DNA from: SKW197 sp049970095
GTDB taxonomy: Archaea > Thermoplasmatota > Thermoplasmata > Lutacidiplasmatales > SKW197
NCBI GenBank assembly: GCA_049970095.1
Contig: JBMFNP010000001.1
Span: 26,101-90,100, forward strand
Direction of reading: 5' to 3'
Length of the DNA: 64,000 nt
Each line of letters starts with the position of its first letter. Within the stretch, counting starts at the first letter, position 1. Below are positions 45,401-53,147 of this stretch, piece by piece. The position numbers and the translations under genes are program-made. Below the pieces are notes generated by a model, which worked only from the letters and a program-made list of their open reading frames with translations, was not told the DNA's origin and ran no database searches.

Positions 45401-46683
45401 GAATTCCACCAAAAGACGACTCCTTTGACCCCTGGTTTATAAGCAAGCCCTTTGTTGAGTTGATAGAAGGAATGAAGGATGCAGCGGATTGGGTAATGGA
45501 CAGAGACATGCGCATGAACCTCCTGCTGATGAATTATCTGGACAAAGGTGTGGAGCAGGAAGTGCATCTTTCAAAGATAATATCAGATGTGCTGAAGACA
45601 AACTGCATTCTATTGCGTGATGCAGCCAAATCCAACTATCTCTCCGAGTTAAGCCAGAGATTCAATGCTGTGTTCTCTGCAGGAAGGGTGAGCACATACA
45701 ACATTAAATTTTATGGATTTGATGCCACCTTCAAAAGTGGCTCAAAAGTTCTGGATTACAAGAGTAAATACTTTACCACAGAGATTGACTATGCAAATCT
45801 GAAAAACCAACTCAAGTATGAGGCAAATGATTTTGATTTCAACGACGCAAGTGAACCACTGAGTGGAACATTCGGGAAGTTCAGTTTGACTGCACACAAC
45901 ACATACTTCGGAGAGACATTCACCACAAACATTGAGGAACCGAGCAGGACGCCCATAAGATGCGAATGGGCAGCAACAGTTAACGGAATATATGTGCCTT
46001 ACCTGCATAAGACCATCACTCTGAATATTGGAGCGATTTTGATGGGAAGTTCCACAATGCCTTCAAGTGTGTCCAGCGCCTTCAGCAATAACGCGGTGTA
46101 TTTGAAGGCAAATATGGAAGACCTGAGTGTATTCCTCAAATACTCACTGGGAGATGTGTATTCCCACTGTGTGAATGACCTTACAAGCAGTCAGGGCTTT
46201 GGCTTCTTCTTTGAATATACAGATGGTGGAAAAACCTACAGACAGGAATATGTGATTGCACAGTTTCCAGGTGCGAGCTGGAGCGAGGGACATATAAGAA
46301 CATATCTGATATCAGTTATTAACCACATACGCCAGATTGTATATAACATAGGAAATCCAGAAATTCCCACAGCACTTTATTCCTCCTATCCCACAGATAT
46401 AGGAAATGCGATGAAAGTGCAGAATCGCTGGAAGAATTATGATTATCTGGGAGATGCTGTAACATCCGTTACAATCAATGCTCATGCATCACTGCTTGGA
46501 AAGGTGGGTGCAGGAATAGACGCAGGTATCGTGCGAATTGAGTTTGAGGTTGTGGGCAAAGACAACTGGATTGTAGAAGGGAGAACAATGAATGGCGGCA
46601 GTTCTCCGCCGCCTCCACCACCACCTCCACCACCACCGCCACCCGGTGGAAGGCTAGATGGAATTGATGTATCTAACTGGTAG
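42469..46683 (+). CDS. Giant pilin-like surface protein, third gene of the operon, ending at an internal amber codon
   Basis: 1404 residues. The ATG at 42469 follows GGAGGTGAG; an in-frame TTG at 42436 lies inside the previous gene and is rejected. The head MRMNERG-type sequence and RVPFALVALVILSLATVSTL form a class III signal. About 1350 exported residues follow with no domain I recognise; the part at ~860-1390 is beta-rich. A 13-proline linker (46606-46644) leads into GGRLDGIDVSNW and a TAG at 46681. The open frame continues for 195 codons beyond it as a full GH25 lysozyme. If TAG is read as a stop, this protein ends in a stub; if read through, it is a 1599-residue fusion. Confidence 0.8.
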   Translation: MNKGKLRKIRMNERGRVPFALVALVILSLATVSTLYIAEIDKERSEKVIEHYQADTNNIARACGEELETVAYYILMQVIADMNNQHNPPLDQINKRLQDNFAAYVNTYYKPKRMDTYWITVKEHHVYFIMDIFNVNDSIDISNQSKPEFLLFASPSTNEIDMTTNTMLSQTKKVAYPRVAGNVTLELKDVRANYIVTKTMEFDKNLYSALPMMRSAYDFLSRTSFGDFGELGRLTKFILTTIAQYRVLLGYAGGGYGIYTYPKEQILTQDDVKIAVNVAMLLLSARYFRDYDKDAATQLGVNALFENWVKNGTVDAADIWALYKNIMDTKIDTGKILAQSIYSFADRFAYELLTIFWDPDTDYFADPILKEPFRDWNEAKGKGETWAKAMLKIWLGKFRSWLGIAESIGDYESSAYINEMSGFYVAYCPVHDEIVAGTYTVFPGGTWYVHAYGVPDTRDLILGESGNPNLDAQPYKVETWDDFSGIGKRLYNYYVVKESLIKKHAHSSTPYYDTLYDILEALNRTMKKLSPSVNDKPNKGFMDYMAYDISKRHNLEDTGLQVDPSDKTTILLNHSDYLINTGAIKQGINDMASYASAFNVRDNWWRYGAYHREQTNPKTGYLYAITQETVDLWYEMVVNLFMSAIKDFDPFPSRGFPPSVQRSDWYNPNGAFKFKNDLLKDAFMRVCIKYADPRRASWHDEAWDGTPPCCSIPKMIILAEVNAEWTDLNIWNHIMADIREAVEDTVGRNGLLMDITRDMKENLDEVTDMHAYQENYYRFIREYIGTKFIGTSGSNTCLVVALTKQGGWVENIMQTTLNHIRDNADLSNIVLFEQTNYRMVYDFWENNLTTASQNESILHEELRVKQYPTVLSPGSGINVQITIPTKGVHYVDAQDVEHNMGDAPFTTQWDVTITGSVRITVNALRYSLLKGPTHIQTIYNNTVKIDMNFPVVVYSGWNLESGWRRYDIDYPMTRGYFGIPPKDDSFDPWFISKPFVELIEGMKDAADWVMDRDMRMNLLLMNYLDKGVEQEVHLSKIISDVLKTNCILLRDAAKSNYLSELSQRFNAVFSAGRVSTYNIKFYGFDATFKSGSKVLDYKSKYFTTEIDYANLKNQLKYEANDFDFNDASEPLSGTFGKFSLTAHNTYFGETFTTNIEEPSRTPIRCEWAATVNGIYVPYLHKTITLNIGAILMGSSTMPSSVSSAFSNNAVYLKANMEDLSVFLKYSLGDVYSHCVNDLTSSQGFGFFFEYTDGGKTYRQEYVIAQFPGASWSEGHIRTYLISVINHIRQIVYNIGNPEIPTALYSSYPTDIGNAMKVQNRWKNYDYLGDAVTSVTINAHASLLGKVGAGIDAGIVRIEFEVVGKDNWIVEGRTMNGGSSPPPPPPPPPPPPPGGRLDGIDVSNW

Positions 46684-47268
46684 GGCACAATCAACTGGGT
46701 TTCTGTCAGGGCTGCAGGATATTACTTTGCGTTTGCAAAAGCCACGGAAGGTGTAAGTTATGTAGACCCAACTTTCAGTACAAATATGAGAAATGCCAAG
46801 GCAGCAGGAATTTACATAGGAGCATATCATTATGCCCACCCGGACAGGAATTCAGCAATTGCAGAAGCAGACCACTTCGTGAGTGTGATAATGCCATATA
46901 TCTCTACTGGCTATATGGTACCTGCGCTTGACCTGGAGGAGGGTTATTCTATCGGGAAGCCTGCGCTTTCCCAGTGGGTAAATACTTTTATGAACAGAGT
47001 GAAGGCAAGGACAGGAGTGACACCTGTAATTTATACAAGCGCAAATTATGCAAGGAACTATCTTGATTCCTCAGTCACTGTATGGCCACTGTGGATTGCG
47101 CACTGGACATACAATCCTGGGAGTTCCCCAAGTACGGGTGTCTGGAGTACCTGGTATTTCTGGCAGTATAGTGATAAAGGCCATGTGCCAGGCATCTCAG
47201 GCAATGTTGATCTGGATGTTTTTAATGGAGATCTATCTGCGCTGGAAGCGAGTTTTGTAATCCATTGA
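46654..47268 (+). pseudogene. GH25 lysozyme domain fused in frame but interrupted by TAG
   Basis: From GIDVSNW to the TGA at 47266 the frame encodes a full-length GH25 muramidase of about 203 residues, which cleaves the beta-1,4 bond of peptidoglycan. All four acidic active-site positions known in the family are present: Asp in GIDVS, Asp and Glu in PALDLEEGY, and Asp in GNVDLDVFNG. Also present are FAKATEGVSY, GAYHYAHPD, WIAHW and FWQYSDKG. The only defect is TAG at 46681, where family members have the Gln of WQG (CAG to TAG is one transition). An independent start at the ATG 46786 would lose the first strand and first Asp. Classed here as possibly broken; readthrough is not excluded. Confidence 0.75.
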
Positions 47269-47432
47269 TTTTCTCTAATTTTTTTGTTGCTTCTAACAAA
47301 GATTTTAAAAATGTGCTGGTACCTGTATCAAGCACTGCGTTTGAGGGCAAGCATCTACCTAATGAGAGAATTGAGAAGGTATATCAAAAACTTTATTACA
47401 CCCTTCTGATATACCGCTCGCTGGTGAAATCT

Positions 47433-48761
47433 ATGAACAAGAAACAGAAATTTTTTTTGTTAGTTGTAATTGTATCGGTTATCATCCTCATCGGTGCCAC
47501 CGCATGGTTTGCCAGCGTGCGTGAGAGTACTGAGAAACTCCAGGTAGTGGCAACTTTTTATCCACTGTATTTTTTTGCTAGTGAGGTAGGAAAGGATAAA
47601 GCGGAGGTAAGCATGTTGATTCCAGACAACAGCGAAGTGCATTCTTGGGAACCTGGAATCCCTGATATTCTCAAGGTTGAAAAAGCGAAAATTTTTATAT
47701 ACAACGGAGCTGGCCTTGAGCCATGGGTACCAGATGTAATTTCAGCAGTAAAGAATAGGCCCCTGATTGTTGATGCCTCCAAGGACATTTCGCTTGCGCT
47801 CTCACCAGCAATTCAGGAAATTCTAGACACCGCTAAAAATCTGATGGAGACACAGAATTACACCACGGTTAACACCTCACAAAACCCCACGCTTTATCCC
47901 ACTGAGACGCAATACTATCAAATTATTCTCGGGCAAAACAGCACTGAATATGCTGGAACGCTAAAAATTGAAAACACACAAGGAGGAGAATTTTTCATAG
48001 GTGCAGATACAAATATTCCCTTTGATCTTCGGGTAAACGGAACCCTCCTTGTCCCCAAGATTACTGTAAACGGAACCCAGATAGAGGCGTACCCACCTCT
48101 GAAAATGGCCCAGATTTTTTCGCTTAATTCCAGTGCTATAGCTAGCATGAATATAATGGCAACTAGCCCATGTATTAATCTGACTATCTTCCAAATTAAG
48201 GAGATGGAACATGAGAGTGAAATGCATGAACATGCACTCTATGACCCGCACATCTGGGTTGACCCAATACTCGCAAAAATCCAGGTGGATAACATTCTCA
48301 AAGCATTCATAGATACAGACCCGCAAAACTCTGATTATTACATCCAGAATGCAAAAATTCTCAAACAGAAACTTGACAAACTACACGCAGACTTTTTATC
48401 TGGTCTGAGAAACAAGACAAAGAGTGACATTGTCTGTACACATCTAGCATTCAATTATCTCGGTAAAAGGTATGGGTTCAATGTGCATGCTGCTGTAGGA
48501 ATTACCGCAGACAAAGAACCGAGCCCCGCAGACCTTGCAAATCTCTCAGCACTCATCAGAGCACTTGGCCTGCGGTATGTTTATGTGGAACCTGGTTTTT
48601 CTGATAGATATATGCAAACCCTTGCGAACGAAACTGGCGCACAGATTTTGATACTGGATGCGGTACATGGTAGAACAGGAGTGCATGCAAATATGGATTA
48701 TTTTCAGATAATGTATGAAAATCTGAAGAACCTGCGCATCGGATTGGAGGTAAACCCTTGA
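47433..48761 (+). CDS. Metal ABC transporter substrate-binding protein (zinc/manganese type)
   Basis: 442 residues from the ATG at 47433, which has GGTGA about 7 nt upstream. The same frame is open back to 47265 but that part has no start context. An N-terminal signal anchor (FFLLVVIVSVIILIGATAW) precedes a cluster A-I fold: VVATFYPLYFFASEVG, the first metal His in NSEVHSWEP, then LYDPHIWVDP, HLAFNYLGKRYG and the late DAVHGRTG. A roughly 135-residue insertion rich in N-x-T sequons (~130-270) is unusual for the family. The metal (Zn or Mn) is unresolved. The ATPase gene overlaps it by 4 nt. Confidence 0.87.
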   Translation: MNKKQKFFLLVVIVSVIILIGATAWFASVRESTEKLQVVATFYPLYFFASEVGKDKAEVSMLIPDNSEVHSWEPGIPDILKVEKAKIFIYNGAGLEPWVPDVISAVKNRPLIVDASKDISLALSPAIQEILDTAKNLMETQNYTTVNTSQNPTLYPTETQYYQIILGQNSTEYAGTLKIENTQGGEFFIGADTNIPFDLRVNGTLLVPKITVNGTQIEAYPPLKMAQIFSLNSSAIASMNIMATSPCINLTIFQIKEMEHESEMHEHALYDPHIWVDPILAKIQVDNILKAFIDTDPQNSDYYIQNAKILKQKLDKLHADFLSGLRNKTKSDIVCTHLAFNYLGKRYGFNVHAAVGITADKEPSPADLANLSALIRALGLRYVYVEPGFSDRYMQTLANETGAQILILDAVHGRTGVHANMDYFQIMYENLKNLRIGLEVNP

Positions 48762-49534
48762 CACAACCAGTGATTGAGGTTGAACATCTTTCGGTAAGGA
48801 GGGGTAACACGATTGTTGTAAGTGATGCAACATTCACAATCAACAGAGGAGATTATGTTGGAATTGTGGGACCGAATGGAGGGGGTAAAACAACACTTGT
48901 GGAGGCAATTCTGGGACTGCTACCCAAAGAAAGTGGGAAAATAACAATTTTAGGAAAGCCTGTTGAAGAGTTTGACATGTGGGAAAAGGTGGGTTATGTC
49001 CCACAGCATGCGATTAATTTTGACACAATGTTTCCGCTCACTGTAAAAGAACTTGTTGCTCTGGGGAGAATCGGGAGATGGAACCTCGGAAAGAAACTGA
49101 ATCCTGAGGACTGGAAAGAAATCAAGGAGGCGATGGAATTTCTTGAAATCGCCCACCTTGCAGAGAGACGGGTTGGGAAATTGTCTGGTGGGCAGATGCA
49201 GCGGGTGTTTATTGCCCGTGCCATTACCAGAAAACCAGAAATTCTGATTCTTGATGAGCCCGTGGCAGGTATTGACCCAAGTTTGCAAGAAAGATTCTAC
49301 AAACTTCTGAGCAATCTAAATCTGAAAAAAAGGACAACAATTGTTGTGGTTTCCCATGACCTATCAGTGGTATTCTGCAGGATGTCCAAAGTAATCTGCG
49401 TCAACAGAAAAACCTATACATGCGAGGTAAATGAAACTACAGAACCCGAGAAAATATTGAGAGAGGTATATGGAGAACACTTCCATTTTGTATTTCACAA
49501 ACATGAGTGCAGGGGGATTTTTGGAAATGAGTGA
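48758..49534 (+). CDS. Metal ABC transporter ATP-binding protein
   Basis: 258 residues starting at a TTG that overlaps the binding-protein stop (TTGA), a typical coupled arrangement. Walker A is GPNGGGKTTL (~35-44), the Q-loop is VGYVPQ, the signature is LSGGQMQRV (~143-151), Walker B is ILILDEPVAGID, and the switch His is in VVVSHDLSVV. It belongs to the ZnuC/MntB-type metal importers and powers uptake with the adjoining permease and binding protein. The C-terminus is rich in His and Cys (EHFHFVFHKHECRG), possibly metal-sensing. Confidence 0.92.
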   Translation: MTQPVIEVEHLSVRRGNTIVVSDATFTINRGDYVGIVGPNGGGKTTLVEAILGLLPKESGKITILGKPVEEFDMWEKVGYVPQHAINFDTMFPLTVKELVALGRIGRWNLGKKLNPEDWKEIKEAMEFLEIAHLAERRVGKLSGGQMQRVFIARAITRKPEILILDEPVAGIDPSLQERFYKLLSNLNLKKRTTIVVVSHDLSVVFCRMSKVICVNRKTYTCEVNETTEPEKILREVYGEHFHFVFHKHECRGIFGNE

Positions 49535-50351
49535 ACTCTCATTTTTTGACATTGTTACCCTTTTCACCTACCAGTTCTTCAGGTATGCTATCATAGGTGG
49601 AATCCTTGTGGCTGTCGCATGTGCCCTAATTGGCATATTCGTTGTTCTGAGAAAACAATCAATGCTTGGAGATGGCCTTGCCCATGCCTCTTTTGGCGGA
49701 ATCGCACTTGGGCTATTTATTGGGGTTCTCCCACTGATTACCGCACTCCTTGTTTCCATCATAGCAGTGCTATCCATATCATATCTGAAAAGGCATGGAA
49801 TTGCACCTTCAGATGCCTCCATTGCAGTTTTTCTGGCACTGGGATTTGCAACAGGGCTGGTGCTTATAAGTTTATCTGGCGGATTTAATGTTGACCTGTT
49901 CGCCTACTTATTCGGTTCAATTCTGACAATTGATGCCGGGGATCTGTTTCTAATCCTTATCCTCAGTGGTGTGATCATCGTGTTTATTGCAGTATTTTAC
50001 AAAGAACTGGTTGCAATATGCTTTGACGAACAATATGCAAAACTCTCTGGGATTCCAGTCAATGTGCTAAACATTGTATTTGACATTCTTGTGGCAAGCA
50101 CTATTGTAATTTCAATAAAAATTGTAGGTGTAATTCTAGTTTCTGCAATGATTGTTATCCCTGCACTTTCTGCCCTCCAACTGAATTTATCTTTCAAAAA
50201 AACAATAATTTCAAGTGTGGCATTTGCAATCACCAGTGTTGTAATAGGTATCATGCTCTCTGCCATTTACGGCGTGGCTACCAGTGGTGTAATTGTATTT
50301 ACTGCAGGCGCAATATTTCTTATTACTGCAATTTACAAAAAACTGGAGTGA
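49527..50351 (+). CDS. Metal ABC transporter permease
   Basis: 274 residues from the ATG at 49527, which overlaps the ATPase stop by 8 nt and has GGGGGA about 9 nt upstream. In-frame ATGs at 49470 and 49503 would lie deeper inside the ATPase gene. About eight hydrophobic helices, the ABC-3 family signature GDGLAHASFGGIALG near the N-terminus, and a C-terminal half typical of ZnuB-like permeases are visible (KIVGVILVSAMIVIPALSA). The three genes form one importer operon; no regulator binding site stands out upstream of it. Confidence 0.9.
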   Translation: MSELSFFDIVTLFTYQFFRYAIIGGILVAVACALIGIFVVLRKQSMLGDGLAHASFGGIALGLFIGVLPLITALLVSIIAVLSISYLKRHGIAPSDASIAVFLALGFATGLVLISLSGGFNVDLFAYLFGSILTIDAGDLFLILILSGVIIVFIAVFYKELVAICFDEQYAKLSGIPVNVLNIVFDILVASTIVISIKIVGVILVSAMIVIPALSALQLNLSFKKTIISSVAFAITSVVIGIMLSAIYGVATSGVIVFTAGAIFLITAIYKKLE

Positions 50352-50368
50352 AAATAGAGCATGCAAAC

Positions 50369-50893
50369 TTACAACCTCTTATCCCCTTCTCTTATGATTG
50401 CACTGATACCTGTGGGATCTTCAATTACAACCGTCAGTTTTTCGGTGCCTGCAATAATTCGCTCTATTCTTTCTTTAATATCATAATATTTTGCCAGTTC
50501 CTTTCCACTGAGCGAGGGTCTTATATTCTCCAGCACATCCTCAAATCTTCTCAGAATACCCTCCACATTTGAGATATATGTTTCGGATTCAGGACCTGGC
50601 ACAATTTCAACACCAAGTTCCTTGAATATAATCTTAGCCTTTGAGGATTTTACCACTCTCGCATCTAAGTCTTCTGGTTTCTCAATTACAAATTCAATTT
50701 TCACTGCACCTCTATTCTCCACAGGGCTCACATCTGAGGACTTATACCCGCAATCTTTACAAATAATTGTGCTCTGGATACATGTGCCCACATATGGAAT
50801 GTCTAGCAATGTGGTATGCATTGAAACCTTTTTTTTCCCACACGAGGGACAGGGAATATCCACAAATACACCGAAATCACACCCTTCAGTCAT
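50369..50893 (-). CDS. ZPR1-type zinc-finger protein
   Basis: 174 residues. A CX2C...CX2C zinc finger (IPCPSCGKKKVSMHTTLLDI and IICKDCGYKSSDV) is followed by the ZPR1 beta domain (RGAVKIEFVIEKPEDLDARV, VKSSKAKIIFKELGVEIVPG) and a helical C-terminus ending in EDPTGISAI. Archaeal ZPR1 proteins carry a single ZPR1 unit; eukaryotic ones carry two and act as a chaperone for elongation factor 1A. A similar role in the archaeon is inferred. The start overlaps the CBS gene by 8 nt, so the two are translationally coupled. Confidence 0.9.
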   Translation of the reverse strand: MTEGCDFGVFVDIPCPSCGKKKVSMHTTLLDIPYVGTCIQSTIICKDCGYKSSDVSPVENRGAVKIEFVIEKPEDLDARVVKSSKAKIIFKELGVEIVPGPESETYISNVEGILRRFEDVLENIRPSLSGKELAKYYDIKERIERIIAGTEKLTVVIEDPTGISAIIREGDKRL

Positions 50894-51437
50894 CCTCTCC
50901 CTTTGATAATGCCTTGAGAATATCTCCTCTTGTCACTATTCCCAGAATTTTATGGTCTCTCACAATTGGAATACGATTTACTTTGTGCTTTACCATGAGC
51001 TGAATTACCTGCCCAAGATCGTCATCTGGTGAGGCTGTGATTACATCCCTCGTCATAATTTCTTCCACTTTTGTGTTCACAAGTTCATCATACACCTCCC
51101 TTGCTTTCCTTTCTTTCGGAATTTCTACAAATCCGACGCTAATAAGTGGGAGGCTGGGAAACACAAGGTGTAATTCCCTGAATTCTGTGCGTAATTTTTC
51201 AAATATATCCGCCTCGGAAATTATTCCAAGAAGGTTTCCGTCTTTATCAGTAACTGGTGCGCCACTTATATTGTGCTTTGCAAGAATATCCACTGCCTCT
51301 TTTATGTTAGCATTTATAGGGATGGTAATTACCTTCTTTCGCATGCATTTTGAGACTTTCATGGTGGAACTTATTGCACACGGGTATATGTGTGTTTCTA
51401 CGGTTGGGGATGTAGAAATTTGTTTTGGTGCCACCAT
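50886..51437 (-). CDS. Two-CBS-domain protein
   Basis: 183 residues as called from the ATG at 51437, which a TATA box 27 nt upstream would make leaderless. The CBS pair proper starts at MKVSKCMRKK (ATG 51362), so about 25 N-terminal residues may instead be untranslated leader. CBS 1 (KKVITIPINANIKEAVDILA ... GIISEADIFEKL) and CBS 2 (MTRDVITASPDDDLGQVIQL ... IVTRGDILKAL) form a Bateman module that binds adenosine nucleotides. There is no enzyme domain, so it probably regulates a partner. Its neighbour ZPR1 overlaps by 8 nt. Confidence 0.85.
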   Translation of the reverse strand: MVAPKQISTSPTVETHIYPCAISSTMKVSKCMRKKVITIPINANIKEAVDILAKHNISGAPVTDKDGNLLGIISEADIFEKLRTEFRELHLVFPSLPLISVGFVEIPKERKAREVYDELVNTKVEEIMTRDVITASPDDDLGQVIQLMVKHKVNRIPIVRDHKILGIVTRGDILKALSKGEDD

Positions 51438-51459
51438 AGAAAAAAATATGTGAGAGTTC

Positions 51460-51467
51460 TTATATAT
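51460..51467 (-). promoter_or_regulatory. TATA box of the CBS gene
   Basis: ATATATAA on the minus strand is centred about 27 nt before the ATG at 51437. The plus-strand neighbour DUF72 begins at 51484 and would need its own box further left (AAAAAATATG, 51441-51450). Confidence 0.5.
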
Positions 51468-51483
51468 CCCAGTTGGTGTGAGT

Positions 51484-52224
51484 ATGAATAAAGAACGCAT
51501 AGTAATCGGATGCTGTGGATTGCCTGTTGCCCTTGAAAAATATGCAGGGATGCTTAATGCTGTGGAGACCCAGCAGACCTTCTACCAGTTAATCCCAGAA
51601 AAAACAGCTCAGACCTGGAGGGAAAAAGCAGATAAAGTAAAATCCGGGTTTGAGTTTACAGTGAAAGCACATCAGTTCATTACACATAACCCTAATGGAA
51701 GTACCTATCTTCGTGCAGGAATTAAAATTCCTGAGGAAAAGAAACAAAATTACGGATTTTTCAAGCAAACAGAAGAAGTTTTCAGTGCATGGGAACACAC
51801 TGTAAAGATTGCCACGATACTGAGGGCTAAAGCCATTTTGATCCAGTCCCCACCTCAATTCAGTGAAAAACCTGACAATGTGACAAACCTGAAGAGTTTT
51901 TTTGAAAGAGCAAAGGATTCTAACTTTTTGTTATTTTGGGAACCGCGAGGAAAATGGAAGGATGAAACCGTGAAAGAAATCTGTGCACAATATGGGGTAT
52001 ATCACTGTGTTGACCCCACAAGAAGAAGGCCAGTGACGGAAAAGTTCTTTTATTTCAGATTGCACGGGGGTGCGAGATACAGGGGTTCATATAGCCTGCA
52101 TCAACTATCAGATCTTGCATTAATGTTGAGGGCACTGGATGGAGAACTTGCATTTGTGTTCTTCAATAATGAATACATGCTGGCTGATGCACAGAAGTTC
52201 GTAAAAATTATAGAAGAAATTTGA
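51484..52224 (+). CDS. DUF72 (YecE-like) TIM-barrel protein
   Basis: 246 residues from the ATG at 51484; an in-frame GTG lies 6 nt before. DUF72 landmarks are IVIGCCGLP near the start, VETQQTFYQLIPEKTAQTWR, FEFTVKAHQFITH (the usual 'F.vKa...iTH'), ILIQSPPQF, FWEPRGKW and a final FFNNEYMLADAQ. The family adopts a TIM barrel related to sugar isomerases and nucleases but has no proven activity. It diverges from the CBS gene and converges, with a 5-nt gap, on a coiled-coil gene. Confidence 0.87.
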   Translation: MNKERIVIGCCGLPVALEKYAGMLNAVETQQTFYQLIPEKTAQTWREKADKVKSGFEFTVKAHQFITHNPNGSTYLRAGIKIPEEKKQNYGFFKQTEEVFSAWEHTVKIATILRAKAILIQSPPQFSEKPDNVTNLKSFFERAKDSNFLLFWEPRGKWKDETVKEICAQYGVYHCVDPTRRRPVTEKFFYFRLHGGARYRGSYSLHQLSDLALMLRALDGELAFVFFNNEYMLADAQKFVKIIEEI

Positions 52225-52229
52225 TACAC

Positions 52230-53090
52230 TCACATTTTTCCAGCACGCTGGAGAATTATTAACTCCTCTGTGGTAATCTTTTTACCACTCAGAAACTTCT
52301 GGTAGATCTCTTCTGCCTGCTTATCACTGTCAGATTTTGCTTCTCTTCTGGTTTTCTGCCTCAGTGCATGCACCATTTTTTCAAGGTCATGGATTTCTCT
52401 TATTTTTTCCAGATGCTTTCTGTGTGCCTCATCTGCTTCAAGTTTTGCCTTCACAAATTTTTCTTGGGCTTCATCAGCCTGTCTTCTGATGTCATCAGCC
52501 TTTGAATAGAGTTCTACCATCTTTTCATGTTCAGACTGGGCTATCTCAGCATACTCATTTACCAGCTTATGATGACGCTCTGCTTCCTCCTTTGCCTGTT
52601 CATACTCCCGCACAAGTGCCTTTATTTCTGGATCTTCTTCAATTTCCTTTTCTCTCTTTTTTATCTCTGCCTGGATTCTTGCAATTGATTTTATGAGTTC
52701 CTCTTCCTTCTCTCTAGATAGCACTGAAGTCATCTGTTTGAACTCCAGCTCTTTAAGTTCCTTTCGCAATTTGGCAATGGAATCACCATTCTTCGGAATC
52801 TTCTTTCGTTTTGCATATCGGATTTTATCTGCCAGCTCAAATGTCTTTTTATTCCACTTCTCCCTCTCCATCTTCTCTTCCTTTACCTTGTTATTATATT
52901 CTTCCCGCTTCTTTTTGTGCTCATTTGCAGCATCTGCTAGTTTCTTTGCTTCATTGTTTAACCTGTCTCGCTCTTCTACCCATTTCCTGGCTTCATCATT
53001 TAACCTATCTCTTTCTATCCTGTATTTTTCTGCTTCTGCATTTAGATTCTGAATCTTTTTTTCCAATTCGTGAAGCACTTCATCGGGCAT
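52230..53090 (-). CDS. Long coiled-coil protein (COG1340-like)
   Basis: 286 residues, nearly all charged heptad-like helix. The sequence opens LHELEKKIQNLNAEAEKYRI with repeated RDRLNDEARKWVEERDRLNN units, and the middle has ELKELEFKQMTSVLSREKEE. No enzyme motif, signal peptide or membrane segment is visible. The C-terminal ~40 residues (KFLSGKKITTEELIILQRAG) are the conserved tail of this archaeal family. It is probably a structural or scaffolding cytosolic protein. It lies 57 nt downstream of the AAA/TPR gene on the same strand, so the two may be co-expressed. Confidence 0.85.
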   Translation of the reverse strand: MPDEVLHELEKKIQNLNAEAEKYRIERDRLNDEARKWVEERDRLNNEAKKLADAANEHKKKREEYNNKVKEEKMEREKWNKKTFELADKIRYAKRKKIPKNGDSIAKLRKELKELEFKQMTSVLSREKEEELIKSIARIQAEIKKREKEIEEDPEIKALVREYEQAKEEAERHHKLVNEYAEIAQSEHEKMVELYSKADDIRRQADEAQEKFVKAKLEADEAHRKHLEKIREIHDLEKMVHALRQKTRREAKSDSDKQAEEIYQKFLSGKKITTEELIILQRAGKM

Positions 53091-53147
53091 ATGTGTTCCT
53101 CTTTAGAAGTGTAAAGCACCTATACTTTCACTTATTTATAATTGTTT

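Noticed and set aside
46681..46683. Whole-genome reassignment of TAG (to Gln or pyrrolysine)
   Set aside because: At least five other genes in the window end cleanly in TAG at family-typical lengths, so general reassignment is unlikely. No suppressor tRNA or pyrrolysine gene is in the window; local readthrough remains open.
46786..47268. GH25 fragment as an independent gene starting at its first ATG
   Set aside because: It would lack the first strand and the Asp of GIDVS, has no ribosome site or promoter, and the same frame is open all the way back to the giant upstream gene.
47265..47432. Extended N-terminus of the metal-binding protein
   Set aside because: The open frame precedes a typical signal anchor at MNKKQK, has no ribosome site at 47265, and the ATG at 47433 has GGTGA at the right spacing.
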